This document shows, one piece after another, positions 26,607-33,993 of a stretch of DNA of 64,000 bases. The notes below the pieces were generated by a model that was not told where the DNA came from, searched no databases, and saw only the letters and a program-made list of their open reading frames with translations. The position numbers were made by a program, and so were the translations under genes. Each line of letters begins with the position of its first letter. The first letter of the stretch is position 1. Location of the stretch: the NCBI GenBank assembly GCA_046350655.1, contig JAXMAB010000012.1, forward strand, positions 1 through 64,000. The letters are read 5' to 3'. Source of the stretch: JAEUHO01 sp046350655 (lineage in GTDB: Bacteria; Planctomycetota; PLA2; JAEUHO01).

Positions 26607-27571
26607 CGCGGGGCCCTCGGCGCGTCGGACGGCGCGCCGCCGAGGAGCGCCGCGAGCCGCGCCAGCGCGCGGGCCGTGCGCGGGCCGCCCTGCATGAAGT
26701 CGTCGTCGCCGACGTCGGCGATCCGGCCGTCGGCCACCGCGGGGACCGACGCCCACGCGGTCCGCAGCGCGTCCGGGAACGTGCCGCCGGTGTGGAGGAT
26801 CCACTGTGGGCGCCGCGCGAGCACGACCTCCGACGCGATCGGCCCCGACGGCAGGCCGAGGTCCCACGCGACGTTCTCGCCGCCGACGGACGCGACCATG
26901 TCGCCGAGGAGGCCGCGCGGGCCGATCGCGTACGGCGGCAGCGGCTCGACCTGCCCGAGCACGAGCACCCGCGGGCGGCCCTCGACGCGATGGCGTCGGC
27001 GCGCGTCGTCGAGCTCGGCCGCGAGGTCCTGCCCGAGGCGCGGGCGGTCGAGCGCGTCGGCGACGCGGAGGAACGTCTCGCGCAGCCGGTCGAGGGTCTG
27101 CGAGGCGTCGGTGACGAAGGTCTGCGGGAACCGCGCGCGCAGCGCCTCCGCGTCGCGGCCCGACAGCACGCGGTCGACGAGCACGAGGTCCGGCTCGAGC
27201 ACCGCGACCGCCTCCGCGGGGACCGACGGGTACACGGGCAGGCGCGGGAGGTCGGCGAGCGCGCCCGTGCGCGGGTCCTGGTCGGAGACGCCGACGAGCG
27301 CGGCGCCGTGGCCGAGCGCGACCACGAGCGCGGTCAGGCCCGGCGCGGTCGTGACGATGCGGCCGACCGTCGCGGGCAACGTGACCTTCGCGCCGGCGCA
27401 GTCCGTGACGACGCGCGTCGGCGCGACGGGCCCGGCGGCGCGCGGGCCTCGCGGTCCCTCGCCGCATCCGCCCGACCCGAGGGCCGCGGCGAGGAGGACC
27501 CCCGTCGCCCGGAGGAGGCTCCCTCGCCGCGCGAGGTCGCGCGCCCGGGACGCGAGGCCCGCCCGGCTCAC
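26603..27571 (-). CDS. Periplasmic substrate-binding lipoprotein, BtuF/FepB-like
   Basis: 322 aa from a GTG start at 27571 that overlaps the ATPase stop (GTGA). The N-terminus has an Arg-rich stretch, a hydrophobic core and a lipobox-like sequence LAAALGSGGC. The mature part is a type-III binding fold: RIVTTAPGLTALVVALG and LVGVSDQDP, then LEPDLVLVD, a long helix, VLVLGQVEPLPPYAIG and RRPQWILHTGG. Oddity: two half copies of the palindromic repeat are read in frame, one coding AGLASRA just after the start (27547-27561) and one coding GPRGPRAAG just after the lipid-modified Cys (27443-27458). The adjacent FecCD permease and ATPase define the transport role. Confidence 0.88.
   Translation of the reverse strand: MSRAGLASRARDLARRGSLLRATGVLLAAALGSGGCGEGPRGPRAAGPVAPTRVVTDCAGAKVTLPATVGRIVTTAPGLTALVVALGHGAALVGVSDQDPRTGALADLPRLPVYPSVPAEAVAVLEPDLVLVDRVLSGRDAEALRARFPQTFVTDASQTLDRLRETFLRVADALDRPRLGQDLAAELDDARRRHRVEGRPRVLVLGQVEPLPPYAIGPRGLLGDMVASVGGENVAWDLGLPSGPIASEVVLARRPQWILHTGGTFPDALRTAWASVPAVADGRIADVGDDDFMQGGPRTARALARLAALLGGAPSDAPRAPR
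27443..27458. repeat. Palindromic-element half copy inside the binding-protein gene
   Basis: CGGGCCTCGCGGTCCC, read in frame on the minus strand just after the lipobox Cys. Confidence 0.65.
27547..27561. repeat. Palindromic-element half copy at the binding-protein N-terminus
   Basis: GGGACGCGAGGCCCG, within the first ten codons of the gene at 26603-27571. Confidence 0.65.
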
Positions 27572-28350
27572 GGGGCCGCTCCCGGCACGACGATCGGCAC
27601 GCCGCGCTCCGGGTCGGCGACGACGCGCAGGGGGAGGCCGAAGAGCGCGGAGAGCCGCGACGCCGTGAGGACGTCGGCGGGCGGGCCGTCGGCGACGACG
27701 CGGCCCGCGTCGAGGAGGAGGACGCGGTCGGCGAAGGCGGCGGCGAGGTTGACGTCGTGCAGCGCGGCGACGACCGCGCGGCCGCGTTCGCGCGCGAGGC
27801 GGCGCACGACGGCGAGGAGGCGGGCCTCCTGGCCGAGGTCGAGGTGGGCCGTGGGCTCGTCGAGGAGGAGGAGCGGCGCGCCCTGCGCGAGGCACCGCGC
27901 GACGGCGACGCGGCGGCGCTCGCCGCCCGAGAGCGCGTCGACGCGCCGGTCGGCGAGCGCGACGAGGTCGGTGGCCGCGAGCGCGTCGGCGACCGCGGCG
28001 TCGTCGGCCGCGCCGGGCGCGCGCCACGGGGACACGTGGGCGAGGCGGCCGAGCGCCACGACCTCGCGCACGCGGAACGGCGCCTCGACGGCGTCGTCCT
28101 GCGGGACACCGGACACGAGCCGGGCCGCCGCGCGGACGGAGAGCGTCGCGAGGTCGTGCCCGTCCACCGTCACGCGGCCGCGGCGCGGGCGCAGCAGCCC
28201 GGCGGCGGCGCGCAGCAGCGTCGTCTTGCCGGCGCCGTTGCGGCCGACCACCGCCACGACGGTGCCGGCGTCCACCGCGAGCGCCAGCCCGTCGAGGGTC
28301 GGGACGGGGCCGTAGCCCGCGACGACGTCGTGGAGTTCGAGGAGCGGCAC
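27568..28350 (-). CDS. ABC importer ATPase, BtuD/FepC family
   Basis: 260 aa ATPase. Walker A GRNGAGKTT, Q-loop SGVPQDD, signature LSGGERRRVAVARCLAQ, Walker B LLLLDEPTAHLD, H-loop ALHDVN. It is the first gene of a translationally coupled importer operon with the binding protein and permease downstream. The GTG at 28350 is chosen because the product then begins MPLLELHDVVAGYG, the usual domain start. No ribosome binding site is seen; the hexamer about 6 nt upstream (AGAATC) is a poor -10. No cobalamin or other riboswitch is recognisable in the roughly 190 bp upstream, although a CCAATTGG palindrome is present. Confidence 0.93.
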   Translation of the reverse strand: MPLLELHDVVAGYGPVPTLDGLALAVDAGTVVAVVGRNGAGKTTLLRAAAGLLRPRRGRVTVDGHDLATLSVRAAARLVSGVPQDDAVEAPFRVREVVALGRLAHVSPWRAPGAADDAAVADALAATDLVALADRRVDALSGGERRRVAVARCLAQGAPLLLLDEPTAHLDLGQEARLLAVVRRLARERGRAVVAALHDVNLAAAFADRVLLLDAGRVVADGPPADVLTASRLSALFGLPLRVVADPERGVPIVVPGAAP

Positions 28351-28386
28351 GCGGGCGATTCTCCCTCGGGCTCCGGTCCGCAACCG

Positions 28387-28394
28387 CCAATTGG
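28387..28394. promoter_or_regulatory. CCAATTGG palindrome upstream of the importer operon
   Basis: An AT-containing perfect 8-bp palindrome in otherwise GC-rich DNA, 37 bp upstream of the ATPase start. A possible operator for a metal- or corrinoid-responsive regulator; no family can be assigned. Confidence 0.25.
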
Positions 28395-28487
28395 TGTCAG
28401 CCCCGCGTCGACGTGGGCCGCGGCGCGACGCGGCGGGCGTCGGGCCGCACGGGTCCCCGCGGCCCGCGTGCGGCCCCATCGACGAAC

Positions 28488-28518
28488 GAGGCCCCGGCGG
28501 ACGTGCCGCCGGGGCCTC
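28488..28518 (-). terminator. Hairpin downstream of the RRM gene
   Basis: Arms GAGGCCCCGGCGG (28488-28500) and CCGCCGGGGCCTC (28506-28518), a 13-bp perfect stem with a 5-nt loop. On the minus strand it is followed by GTTCGTCG, so the U-tail is weak. It sits 26 bp past the stop of the gene at 28544. Confidence 0.6.
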
Positions 28519-28543
28519 GGAGACTCACGCGGGTCGCGTGGGA

Positions 28544-28993
28544 CTAGTACTCGTCGCGGCTGCCGCCGCCGCCGCCGCCACGACCGCCGCCGTAGCCGCC
28601 GCCACCGCGACCGCCGCGGCCACCGCCGCCGCCGCCACCGTAGCCGCCACCACCGCCGCCGCCGCCGTAGCCGCCGCCGCCGCCCCCACCGTAGCCACCA
28701 CCCCCGCCGCCGCCGTAGCCGCCGCCACCGCCGCCGCCACGGGCCTCACGGGGCTGCGCCTCGTTGACCTTGAGGTTGCGCTCCTGGTGCCGGTAGCCGT
28801 CCAGCGCCTGGACCGCGGCCGCCGCCTGCTGGTCGGTGGCCATCTCGACGAAGGCGAAACCGCGCGAGCGGCCCGTCTCCCGGTCGATCACGAGGTGCAC
28901 GTCGGTCACCTCTCCGTACTGCGAGAACAGCTCCCGGACGTCGTCTTCCGTCGCCCGGAACGAGAGGTTTCCACAATAGATCCGCTTGCCCAT
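28544..28993 (-). CDS. RNA-binding protein: RRM domain plus Gly/Tyr-RGG tail
   Basis: 149 aa. The RRM spans about residues 1-80, with RNP2 IYCGNLSF and RNP1 RSRGFAFVEM, both with the aromatic residues that stack on RNA. The tail is a series of GGGGYGGGGG units and ends RGGRGGGGYGGG ... SRDEY, an RGG-like low-complexity region. The combination is that of bacterial/cyanobacterial Rbp or eukaryotic GRP-type RNA chaperones, often cold-responsive. The ATG at 28993 follows a modest GAGAAGCAAG site. The gene has its own terminator hairpin and a long AT-richer upstream region, which may carry regulation. Confidence 0.92.
   Translation of the reverse strand: MGKRIYCGNLSFRATEDDVRELFSQYGEVTDVHLVIDRETGRSRGFAFVEMATDQQAAAAVQALDGYRHQERNLKVNEAQPREARGGGGGGGYGGGGGGGYGGGGGGGYGGGGGGGGYGGGGGGGRGGRGGGGYGGGRGGGGGGSRDEY
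28560..28740. repeat. CCG-rich trinucleotide repeat coding the Gly/Tyr tail
   Basis: Repeated blocks of CCGCCGCC separated by GTAGCC/CCACC, coding GGGGYGG units on the minus strand. Likely length-variable. Confidence 0.7.
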
Positions 28994-29475
28994 GACTTGC
29001 TTCTCAGCGTCCTGCGGCGACCTGATCGAGAGACCCCACGCGGGACGAGGCCGCGAGCGGCCCGATGGAGGGGCATCCGGCGAAGGATCGCAGGATGTCC
29101 GAGGAGGGGACCCGAGCGGGGGCCGCGACACCGCGCGCGTCGGCTCGAGGGAGGCGGCGGAGGCGGCCGGGGGCGGGGGAGGAAGCCTCCGCCGTGACGC
29201 GCGTCGTCGCGCGGGCGCCGGTCTCCGACGTTCTCGATCGCTGCAGCAAGTGCGGGGTTGCTCGGGGCACGAAGGCTGCCGTGCCGGGGCAGGATTCGAC
29301 CACAGGGCCATTTTCTGTCGAGTCAAAAGTGTGCGAAGCGACGGCGAACGGGCCTTGCGTTGTGGTTGTATTCCGCAATCACCGCCGGGGACCGCGAGGC
29401 CCGCGCGGCCGCGACCCGCCGTCGGGTCGGGGGCCCACCGTCGGATGCAAAAGCCCACCTTCGGATCCAGGGGCC
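28994..29475. other. 482-bp gene-free region upstream of the RRM gene
   Basis: No gene is supported. It holds the probable long 5' leader and promoter of the RRM gene, a palindromic-element half copy (29387-29403), a 20-bp tandem repeat (29441-29500) and, at about 29290-29385, a stretch visibly richer in A/T than its surroundings. On the minus strand that stretch reads TTTTGACTCGACAGAAAATG and TTGCGGAATACAACC. No convincing -35/-10 pair could be fixed. Confidence 0.4.
29387..29403. repeat. Palindromic-element half copy
   Basis: GGGGACCGCGAGGCCCG in the region upstream of the RRM gene. Confidence 0.7.
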
Positions 29476-29500
29476 CTACTTCGGATCGAGGGGCCCGTCC
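29441..29500. repeat. Three 20-bp tandem repeats across the hydrolase stop codon
   Basis: Units beginning TCGGATGCAA (29441), TCGGATCCAG (29461) and TCGGATCGAG (29481) with spacers ending GGGCCC/GCCC; period 20. The TAG stop of the gene at 29476-31011 lies within the array. Confidence 0.7.
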
Positions 29501-31011
29501 GGCGTGTCCCGTCCGGCGTCCCCAGCGGGGGCGCCGTCGGTCGGCGGCAGGTAGGGGATCCCCGTCCCCTCGAGGAGGTCCGGAAGGAGCGTCCACGTCT
29601 TCGGGTCGTTCTCGTCGTACCCGGGCGCGTCGACCGGATCGCGGCCCCCGCGCGTGAGGGCGAAGGCGATCCGGATCTCGTAGGGACCCGTGCCGCCGAC
29701 CTCGGGGAGGCGGAACTCCACCTCGAAGGACGGGTCGCCGTACTCGATGGAGCCGTCCTTCTGCGGGATCTCCTCGGGCTGGAGCACCAGCGCCGTGCAG
29801 TCCGTCGGCGGCGCGCGGCCGAACCCGCGGACGATCGGCGCGGACGTGACCATGCCGGACGGGTAGTCGATGCGGGCGAACTGGCCGGCGCGCTGGCGGT
29901 CGCCGCGCGTGCCGTGGACGCGCAGCCGGATGGAGGTGGCGTCCTTCGGCAGCGCGCCGCCGACCATCACGCGGCGGCCCCACCGCAGCACGCGGCACGT
30001 CGAGCCGGCGCCGTCGCGCAGCTCCGTCCCCGACGCCCACTCGGTGTCCGCGTAGTCGCCCTTCACGTCGACGGACCCGTCGAAGAGGACCGGGTGGGGG
30101 TAGGTGGAGAGCGCGCGGGCCCAGAACCCCGCGAGCCAGACGTCGAGCTGCGCGACGCCGGCGAACATCGCGGTGCCGGGGATCCCGGTCTCGCGGAACG
30201 CGCGCAGGTGCGGCGGCACGCCGCGGCGACGCTTGATCCGCTCGTCGAAGGGCGTGCCCGACGGGGCGTTGCGCGCGTGCTCGGCCACGTAGAGCAGGTG
30301 CCGCGGCCCCTTCTTCTCGAGGACGTTCATGTCGTCCACCGACGAGAAGAACCACAGCTCCATGGGGCCGTGCTGGTCCTTCGTGTCCGCGACGGTGTCG
30401 AGGCCCGCGTAGGTCGTCGCCGGGGTGAGGAGCGCCAGCCACGCGACGTCGCCCTTGTGCTCGCGGGCCGCCTTGAGCGCCGCCGACGCGCCGAGCTTCG
30501 ACGCCATGATCCCGATGCGGGCGCGGTCGTGCTTCTTGACGTCCACGAGCCAGCGGACGGCCGCCCACACGTCGTCCGACATGGACGCCTGGAGCGTCGC
30601 GTCGCCCGCCGCGGCGCGCGGCCCGAGGTCGTCGCCCGCGCCCTTCCGGCTGTCGCCGTACCCGCGCAGGTCGAGGGCGAGCCACGGCACGCGGTGCTCG
30701 GCGAGCGCGCGGTGCAGCGGCGCGAACGACCCGCGGACCTCCCCCTCGCCGTGGACGAGGACCAGCGCCGGGGACCCCTCCTTCGCGCCGTTGGCCGCGT
30801 ACGTGGCGGCCAGCTTCATGTTGTCCACGGCCACGAGCTCGACGGTCTGCTGGCCCTCGACCGGCGGCGGCGCCGCGGGGGCGCCCTTCGACGGCGCGTC
30901 GCCGCGGCCCGACGCGACGCCGGCGCCCGCGAGGAGCAGCGCGACGACGGCGGCGGCCCGCGCGGCGCGCGGCCCGAGGCGTCCCCTCTCCCGGCGCGCG
31001 GCGGGGGTCAC
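29476..31011 (-). CDS. Secreted alpha/beta-hydrolase-like protein
   Basis: 511 aa from a GTG start that overlaps the preceding gene's stop (GTGA), so it is coupled to the BamE-like lipoprotein gene. After a basic N-terminus and signal-like segment (AAAVVALLLAGAGVASG) the alpha/beta-hydrolase core is recognisable: VLVHGEGEVRGSF (oxyanion region), WLALDLRGYGDS, and at the nucleophile elbow IGIMASKLGASAAL. The elbow reads MASKLGAS rather than the strict GxSxG, so hydrolase activity is uncertain. A C-terminal beta domain of about 180 residues follows (DGSVDVKGDYAD ... DPSFEVEFRLPEVGGTGPYEIRIAFALTRGG), possibly for surface or ligand binding. The last codons lie in a 20-bp tandem repeat. Confidence 0.7.
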   Translation of the reverse strand: MTPAARRERGRLGPRAARAAAVVALLLAGAGVASGRGDAPSKGAPAAPPPVEGQQTVELVAVDNMKLAATYAANGAKEGSPALVLVHGEGEVRGSFAPLHRALAEHRVPWLALDLRGYGDSRKGAGDDLGPRAAAGDATLQASMSDDVWAAVRWLVDVKKHDRARIGIMASKLGASAALKAAREHKGDVAWLALLTPATTYAGLDTVADTKDQHGPMELWFFSSVDDMNVLEKKGPRHLLYVAEHARNAPSGTPFDERIKRRRGVPPHLRAFRETGIPGTAMFAGVAQLDVWLAGFWARALSTYPHPVLFDGSVDVKGDYADTEWASGTELRDGAGSTCRVLRWGRRVMVGGALPKDATSIRLRVHGTRGDRQRAGQFARIDYPSGMVTSAPIVRGFGRAPPTDCTALVLQPEEIPQKDGSIEYGDPSFEVEFRLPEVGGTGPYEIRIAFALTRGGRDPVDAPGYDENDPKTWTLLPDLLEGTGIPYLPPTDGAPAGDAGRDTPDGPLDPK

Positions 31012-31367
31012 GGCCGGAGCACCTGCCCGGTGAACGTCTTCTGGACGAGGCGCTCGCGCGCGTCGAAGTCGAGCACGAGGCGGTTCTTGCCGCCCTTCGC
31101 GTCGAGGGCGGGGTACTCCATCCGCTCGAACGTGCCGTCGGCGCGCCGGTTGGCGCGCTGCGGCTCGCCGAACCCGTCGCGGACCTGCGCCGCCGAGAGC
31201 CCGACGCTCACGGACTGCACCTGCGCGAAGGTCAGGTCCTTGTCGGTCTTGAGGGCCGAGAGCCCGGGCAGGCTCGGCGGGCCGCCCTGGCACCCGCCGA
31301 ACGGGGCCGCGGCGAGCAGGACGGCGAGGGCCACGACGGACCGGACCGGGGCGCGGGGGGACGACAT
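31008..31367 (-). CDS. Small lipoprotein, SmpA/OmlA (BamE)-like
   Basis: 119 aa. Signal peptide with lipobox LLAAAPFGGC, so lipid-anchored. The mature region TFAQVQSVSVGLSAAQVRDGFGEPQRANRRADGTFERMEYPALD ... NRLVLDFDARERLVQ has the G.s..qV...lG.P and YpfdgrrL.. patterns of the SmpA/OmlA fold found in BamE, an outer-membrane assembly component. Assignment to BamE itself is not certain because many unrelated lipoproteins share this fold. Its stop overlaps the GTG of the hydrolase downstream. TAGAAT lies 8 nt before the ATG. Confidence 0.65.
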   Translation of the reverse strand: MSSPRAPVRSVVALAVLLAAAPFGGCQGGPPSLPGLSALKTDKDLTFAQVQSVSVGLSAAQVRDGFGEPQRANRRADGTFERMEYPALDAKGGKNRLVLDFDARERLVQKTFTGQVLRP

Positions 31368-31375
31368 CGCCGCGG

Positions 31376-31381
31376 ATTCTA
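31376..31381 (-). promoter_or_regulatory. -10-like TAGAAT, 8 nt before ATG at 31367
   Basis: GGTAGAAT then 8 nt and ATG on the minus strand; good -10 match, no -35 and no ribosome binding site. Confidence 0.45.
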
Positions 31382-31426
31382 CCGGCCCCCGCGCGGATCC
31401 GTCGCGCCGGAGGTCCCGGCGTCCGG

Positions 31427-31432
31427 TAGGAT
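31427..31432 (+). promoter_or_regulatory. -10-like TAGGAT, 6 nt before ATG at 31439
   Basis: GGTAGGAT-CCGGCG-ATG. The same octamer GGTAGGAT precedes the start at 46616 with the same spacing. Confidence 0.5.
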
Positions 31433-31438
31433 CCGGCG

Positions 31439-33478
31439 ATGGCCGAACCGGCCCCCGCCCGCGCCGAGAAGGTCGACGGCGTCTGGACCTTCCGCGGGAA
31501 GCGCCTCTTCCCGTTCCAGGCGCGCGCCGCCCAGGCGATCCTCGACGGCAAGAGCGTCGTCGTGGCCGCCCCGACGGGCGCCGGCAAGACCCTCGTCGCC
31601 GACGTCGCCATCGCCGAGGCCTTGGCCGACGGCCGGCGCATCGTCTACACGTCGCCGATCAAGGCGCTCTCGAACCAGAAGTACCGCGACTTCCGCGCGG
31701 CCTACGGCGACGACCGCGTCGGCATCATGACCGGCGACGTCACGATCCAGGGCGAGGCGCCGCTCCTGATCATGACGACGGAGATCTTCCGCAACACGAT
31801 CTTCGAGTCGCCCGAGCGCCTCGCCGCCGTCGACTTCGTCGTGTTCGACGAGGTCCACTACCTCGACGACCTCGAGCGCGGCACGGTGTGGGAGGAGTCG
31901 ATCCTCTACGCGCCGCCCCACGTCCGCATCGTCGCGCTCTCCGCGACCGTGCCGAACGTGAAGGAGCTCGCCGCCTGGATCGAGGAGGTCCGCGGGAGCG
32001 CCGTCGAGGTCGTGACCGAGCTCGAGCGGCCGGTGCCGCTCGTCCACAAGGTGTGGGTGCCGCTCAAGGGCCCGCGCGGCGTCGACGAGGTGCGCAAGGC
32101 CGAGGAGGCCGAGGCCTGGTCGCGGCGCGGCCGCCAGCCCCGCGTCCGCGGGCGGCGCGGCCGGCTCCCCGAGGACGACGCGCTGCTCGCGGCCCCGCGC
32201 GAGCTGCTGTCCTACCTCCGCGACCGCGACCTCCTGCCCGCGCTCTACTTCGTCTTCAGCCGCCGCGAGTGCGAGGCGCTCGCCCGCGCGCACGCGGGCA
32301 TGGACCTCCTCGACGACGCCACGCGCGACCGCCTCCTCGCGCTGTTCGACGACCTCGCCGCGCGGTACCAGGTCGCCGACAACCCGAGCGTGCGCGAGCT
32401 GCGCCGGCTCTGCTCGCGCGGAGTCCTCTTCCACCACGCCGGCATGCTCCCGATCGACAAGGAGATCGTCGAGCGGCTCTTCACCACCGGCGAGGTGCGC
32501 CTCCTGTTCGCCACGGAGACGTTCGCGCTCGGCGTCAACATGCCGGCGCGCACCGTCTGCTTCCACGCGCTCCGCAAGTTCGACGGCGTCGAGGTCGTCC
32601 CCCTCTCGGTCCGCGACTACGGCCAGATGGCGGGCCGCGCCGGCCGCCAGGGCCTCGACAAGGTCGGCCACGTCTTCGCGATCCTCGACGCGCGCAACGT
32701 GGACTGGCGCGACCTCGAGCGGCTCCAGCACGGCACCCCCGAGCCCGTGCGCAGCCGCTTCAACCTCGACTACGCGACGATCCTCAACCTCTACGACCGC
32801 ATCGGCGACCGCGTGGCCGACGCGTGGCGGCGCTCCTTCGCGCGGTTCCACGCGGGCTGGGGCCGCAAGCGCCCCGAGAGCACGCTCCCCCAGGCCGTCT
32901 CCGCCGCGGGCCGCGCCATCCAGGCCCGGCTCGAGGTCCTCGAGGCCCACCGCTACCTCGACCGCCGCGGCCTCACCCGCAAGGGCCGCATGACCGCGCG
33001 CGTCTCCGGCTACGAGATCGCGTGCGCCGAGGCCTACGAGTCGGGGTTCCTCGCGCGCTGCGACGCGGTCGAGGCCGTGATGCTCTTCGCCGCCCTCGTC
33101 TACTCCGCGCGCCCGTCGGACGAGGCCGACCCGCCCACGCGCTCGACCCGCGGGTTCCAGACCGTGCGCGAGCGCCTCGACCGCTTCCGCTCCGACGAGC
33201 GCCGCGCGGGCATCGTCGACCCGATCCGCGGCATCGACCCGCTCATCTTCGGCATCGCGCAGGCGTGGGCCGAGGGCGAGTCGTTCGCGGTCCTCGAGAG
33301 CATGGGCAACCTCGCGGCCGGCGACCTCGTCCGCACGTTCCGCATGACGATCCAGCTGCTGCGGCAGGTGTTCCACGCGATCCCGCGCGGCGACCCCGTG
33401 CAGGAGACGCTGCGCGAGGCCGTGGACCGCATCGACCGCGACGTCGTGGACGCGAAGCGCCAGCTCGAGCTCGGCTGA
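31439..33478 (+). CDS. Ski2-like DEVH-box superfamily-2 helicase
   Basis: 679 aa ATP-dependent RNA/DNA helicase of the Ski2/HelY/Mtr4 group. Motif I APTGAGKT, Ia TSPIKALSNQKYRDF (diagnostic of Ski2-like enzymes), motif II DEVH in VVFDEVHYLDD, motif III SATVPN, then helicase-C motifs ETFALGVNMPARTV and the QMAGRAGRQG sequence. An Arg-rich insertion (WSRRGRQPRVRGRRGRL) lies between the RecA domains. The C-terminal helical region corresponds to the winged-helix and ratchet part; it lacks the long arch domain of Mtr4. It is probably involved in RNA turnover or processing. The ATG at 31439 has TAGGAT 6 nt upstream; divergent from the lipoprotein gene. Confidence 0.92.
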   Translation: MAEPAPARAEKVDGVWTFRGKRLFPFQARAAQAILDGKSVVVAAPTGAGKTLVADVAIAEALADGRRIVYTSPIKALSNQKYRDFRAAYGDDRVGIMTGDVTIQGEAPLLIMTTEIFRNTIFESPERLAAVDFVVFDEVHYLDDLERGTVWEESILYAPPHVRIVALSATVPNVKELAAWIEEVRGSAVEVVTELERPVPLVHKVWVPLKGPRGVDEVRKAEEAEAWSRRGRQPRVRGRRGRLPEDDALLAAPRELLSYLRDRDLLPALYFVFSRRECEALARAHAGMDLLDDATRDRLLALFDDLAARYQVADNPSVRELRRLCSRGVLFHHAGMLPIDKEIVERLFTTGEVRLLFATETFALGVNMPARTVCFHALRKFDGVEVVPLSVRDYGQMAGRAGRQGLDKVGHVFAILDARNVDWRDLERLQHGTPEPVRSRFNLDYATILNLYDRIGDRVADAWRRSFARFHAGWGRKRPESTLPQAVSAAGRAIQARLEVLEAHRYLDRRGLTRKGRMTARVSGYEIACAEAYESGFLARCDAVEAVMLFAALVYSARPSDEADPPTRSTRGFQTVRERLDRFRSDERRAGIVDPIRGIDPLIFGIAQAWAEGESFAVLESMGNLAAGDLVRTFRMTIQLLRQVFHAIPRGDPVQETLREAVDRIDRDVVDAKRQLELG

Positions 33479-33508
33479 CGCGGGCCCGGGACGCGCGGCC
33501 GGTCGCGG

Positions 33509-33596
33509 GGGACCGCGAGGCCCGGCGGCCGCGGCGACCGCGGTCCGCGAGCCCCTCCGCCGTCACGACCCGCGACGCAGCGGGCCTCGCGGTCCC
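33509..33596. repeat. Inverted pair of palindromic-element arms, 56 bp apart
   Basis: GGGACCGCGAGGCCCG (33509-33524) and its exact reverse complement CGGGCCTCGCGGTCCC (33581-33596). Confidence 0.75.
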
Positions 33597-33624
33597 GGAG
33601 GCACGGATCGGTCCCACGGGGCCG

Positions 33625-33662
33625 GCGGACCGCGGACTGCGGACTGCGGACTGCGGACCGCG
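33625..33662. repeat. Heptanucleotide tandem repeat (GCGGACT)n
   Basis: Five consecutive 7-bp units, GCGGACC-GCGGACT-GCGGACT-GCGGACT-GCGGACC, followed by GCG. Confidence 0.8.
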
Positions 33663-33831
33663 ATGGAGCCCGGGGGCGCGCGCGCCGAACGGGCCGGGGC
33701 GCGGCGTTGCCCGCAGGCGGCCGGGAAGAGGGTCTTCCACGGCCGGACCTGCGGGTCGGTCGGCCGCCGGTCGCCGGCTACGGGAGCGCGGCGTCGGCGT
33801 CCGACGTACGGCACCGGTCGCCAGCGAGGGG

Positions 33832-33899
33832 CCCTGCGCGTCTCGCGCAGGGAAAGCCTCGTCGATGTTCGACGACGCGATGCACGTACCGGGAGTATA
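33832..33899 (-). ncRNA. Candidate small RNA or leader: two perfect hairpins behind a TATACT box
   Basis: On the minus strand TATACT (33894-33899) is followed by TCGTCGA-ACA-TCGACGA and then CCCTGCGCG-AGA-CGCGCAGGG (33832-33852), both perfect stems. This could be a short structured transcript, but there is no -35, no U-tail after the last hairpin and no conserved family is recognised. The hairpins could equally belong to the kinase leader on the plus strand. Confidence 0.25.
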
Positions 33900-33993
33900 G
33901 ACGCGTGCGCGGGGCCCGGGACGGTGGTCCGGTGCGGCGGGGCTTCGGCCCGTGTACCGTGGCGGGCGACGCCCCCCCGTTCCCCGGGACTCC

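Larger units (their letters stand above)
33479..33993. other. 515-bp gene-free region between the helicase and kinase genes
   Basis: No protein gene is supported. It holds an inverted pair of palindromic-element arms (33509-33524 and 33581-33596), a heptanucleotide repeat (33625-33662) and two adjacent perfect hairpins near a TATACT box (33832-33899). The kinase promoter presumably lies at its right end. Confidence 0.5.

Noticed and set aside
28351..28543. Cobalamin riboswitch upstream of the BtuCDF-like operon
   Set aside because: No B12-box-like sequence and too little space; only a short CCAATTGG palindrome and the terminator of the neighbouring gene are present.
28560..28740. CRISPR-like regular repeat
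   Set aside because: It is a codon repeat for the Gly/Tyr tail of the RRM protein, without spacers.
33778..33900. Short minus-strand protein starting at GTG after TATACT
   Set aside because: The frame is about 35 codons of Arg-rich sequence spanning two perfect hairpins; no ribosome binding site or recognisable domain.
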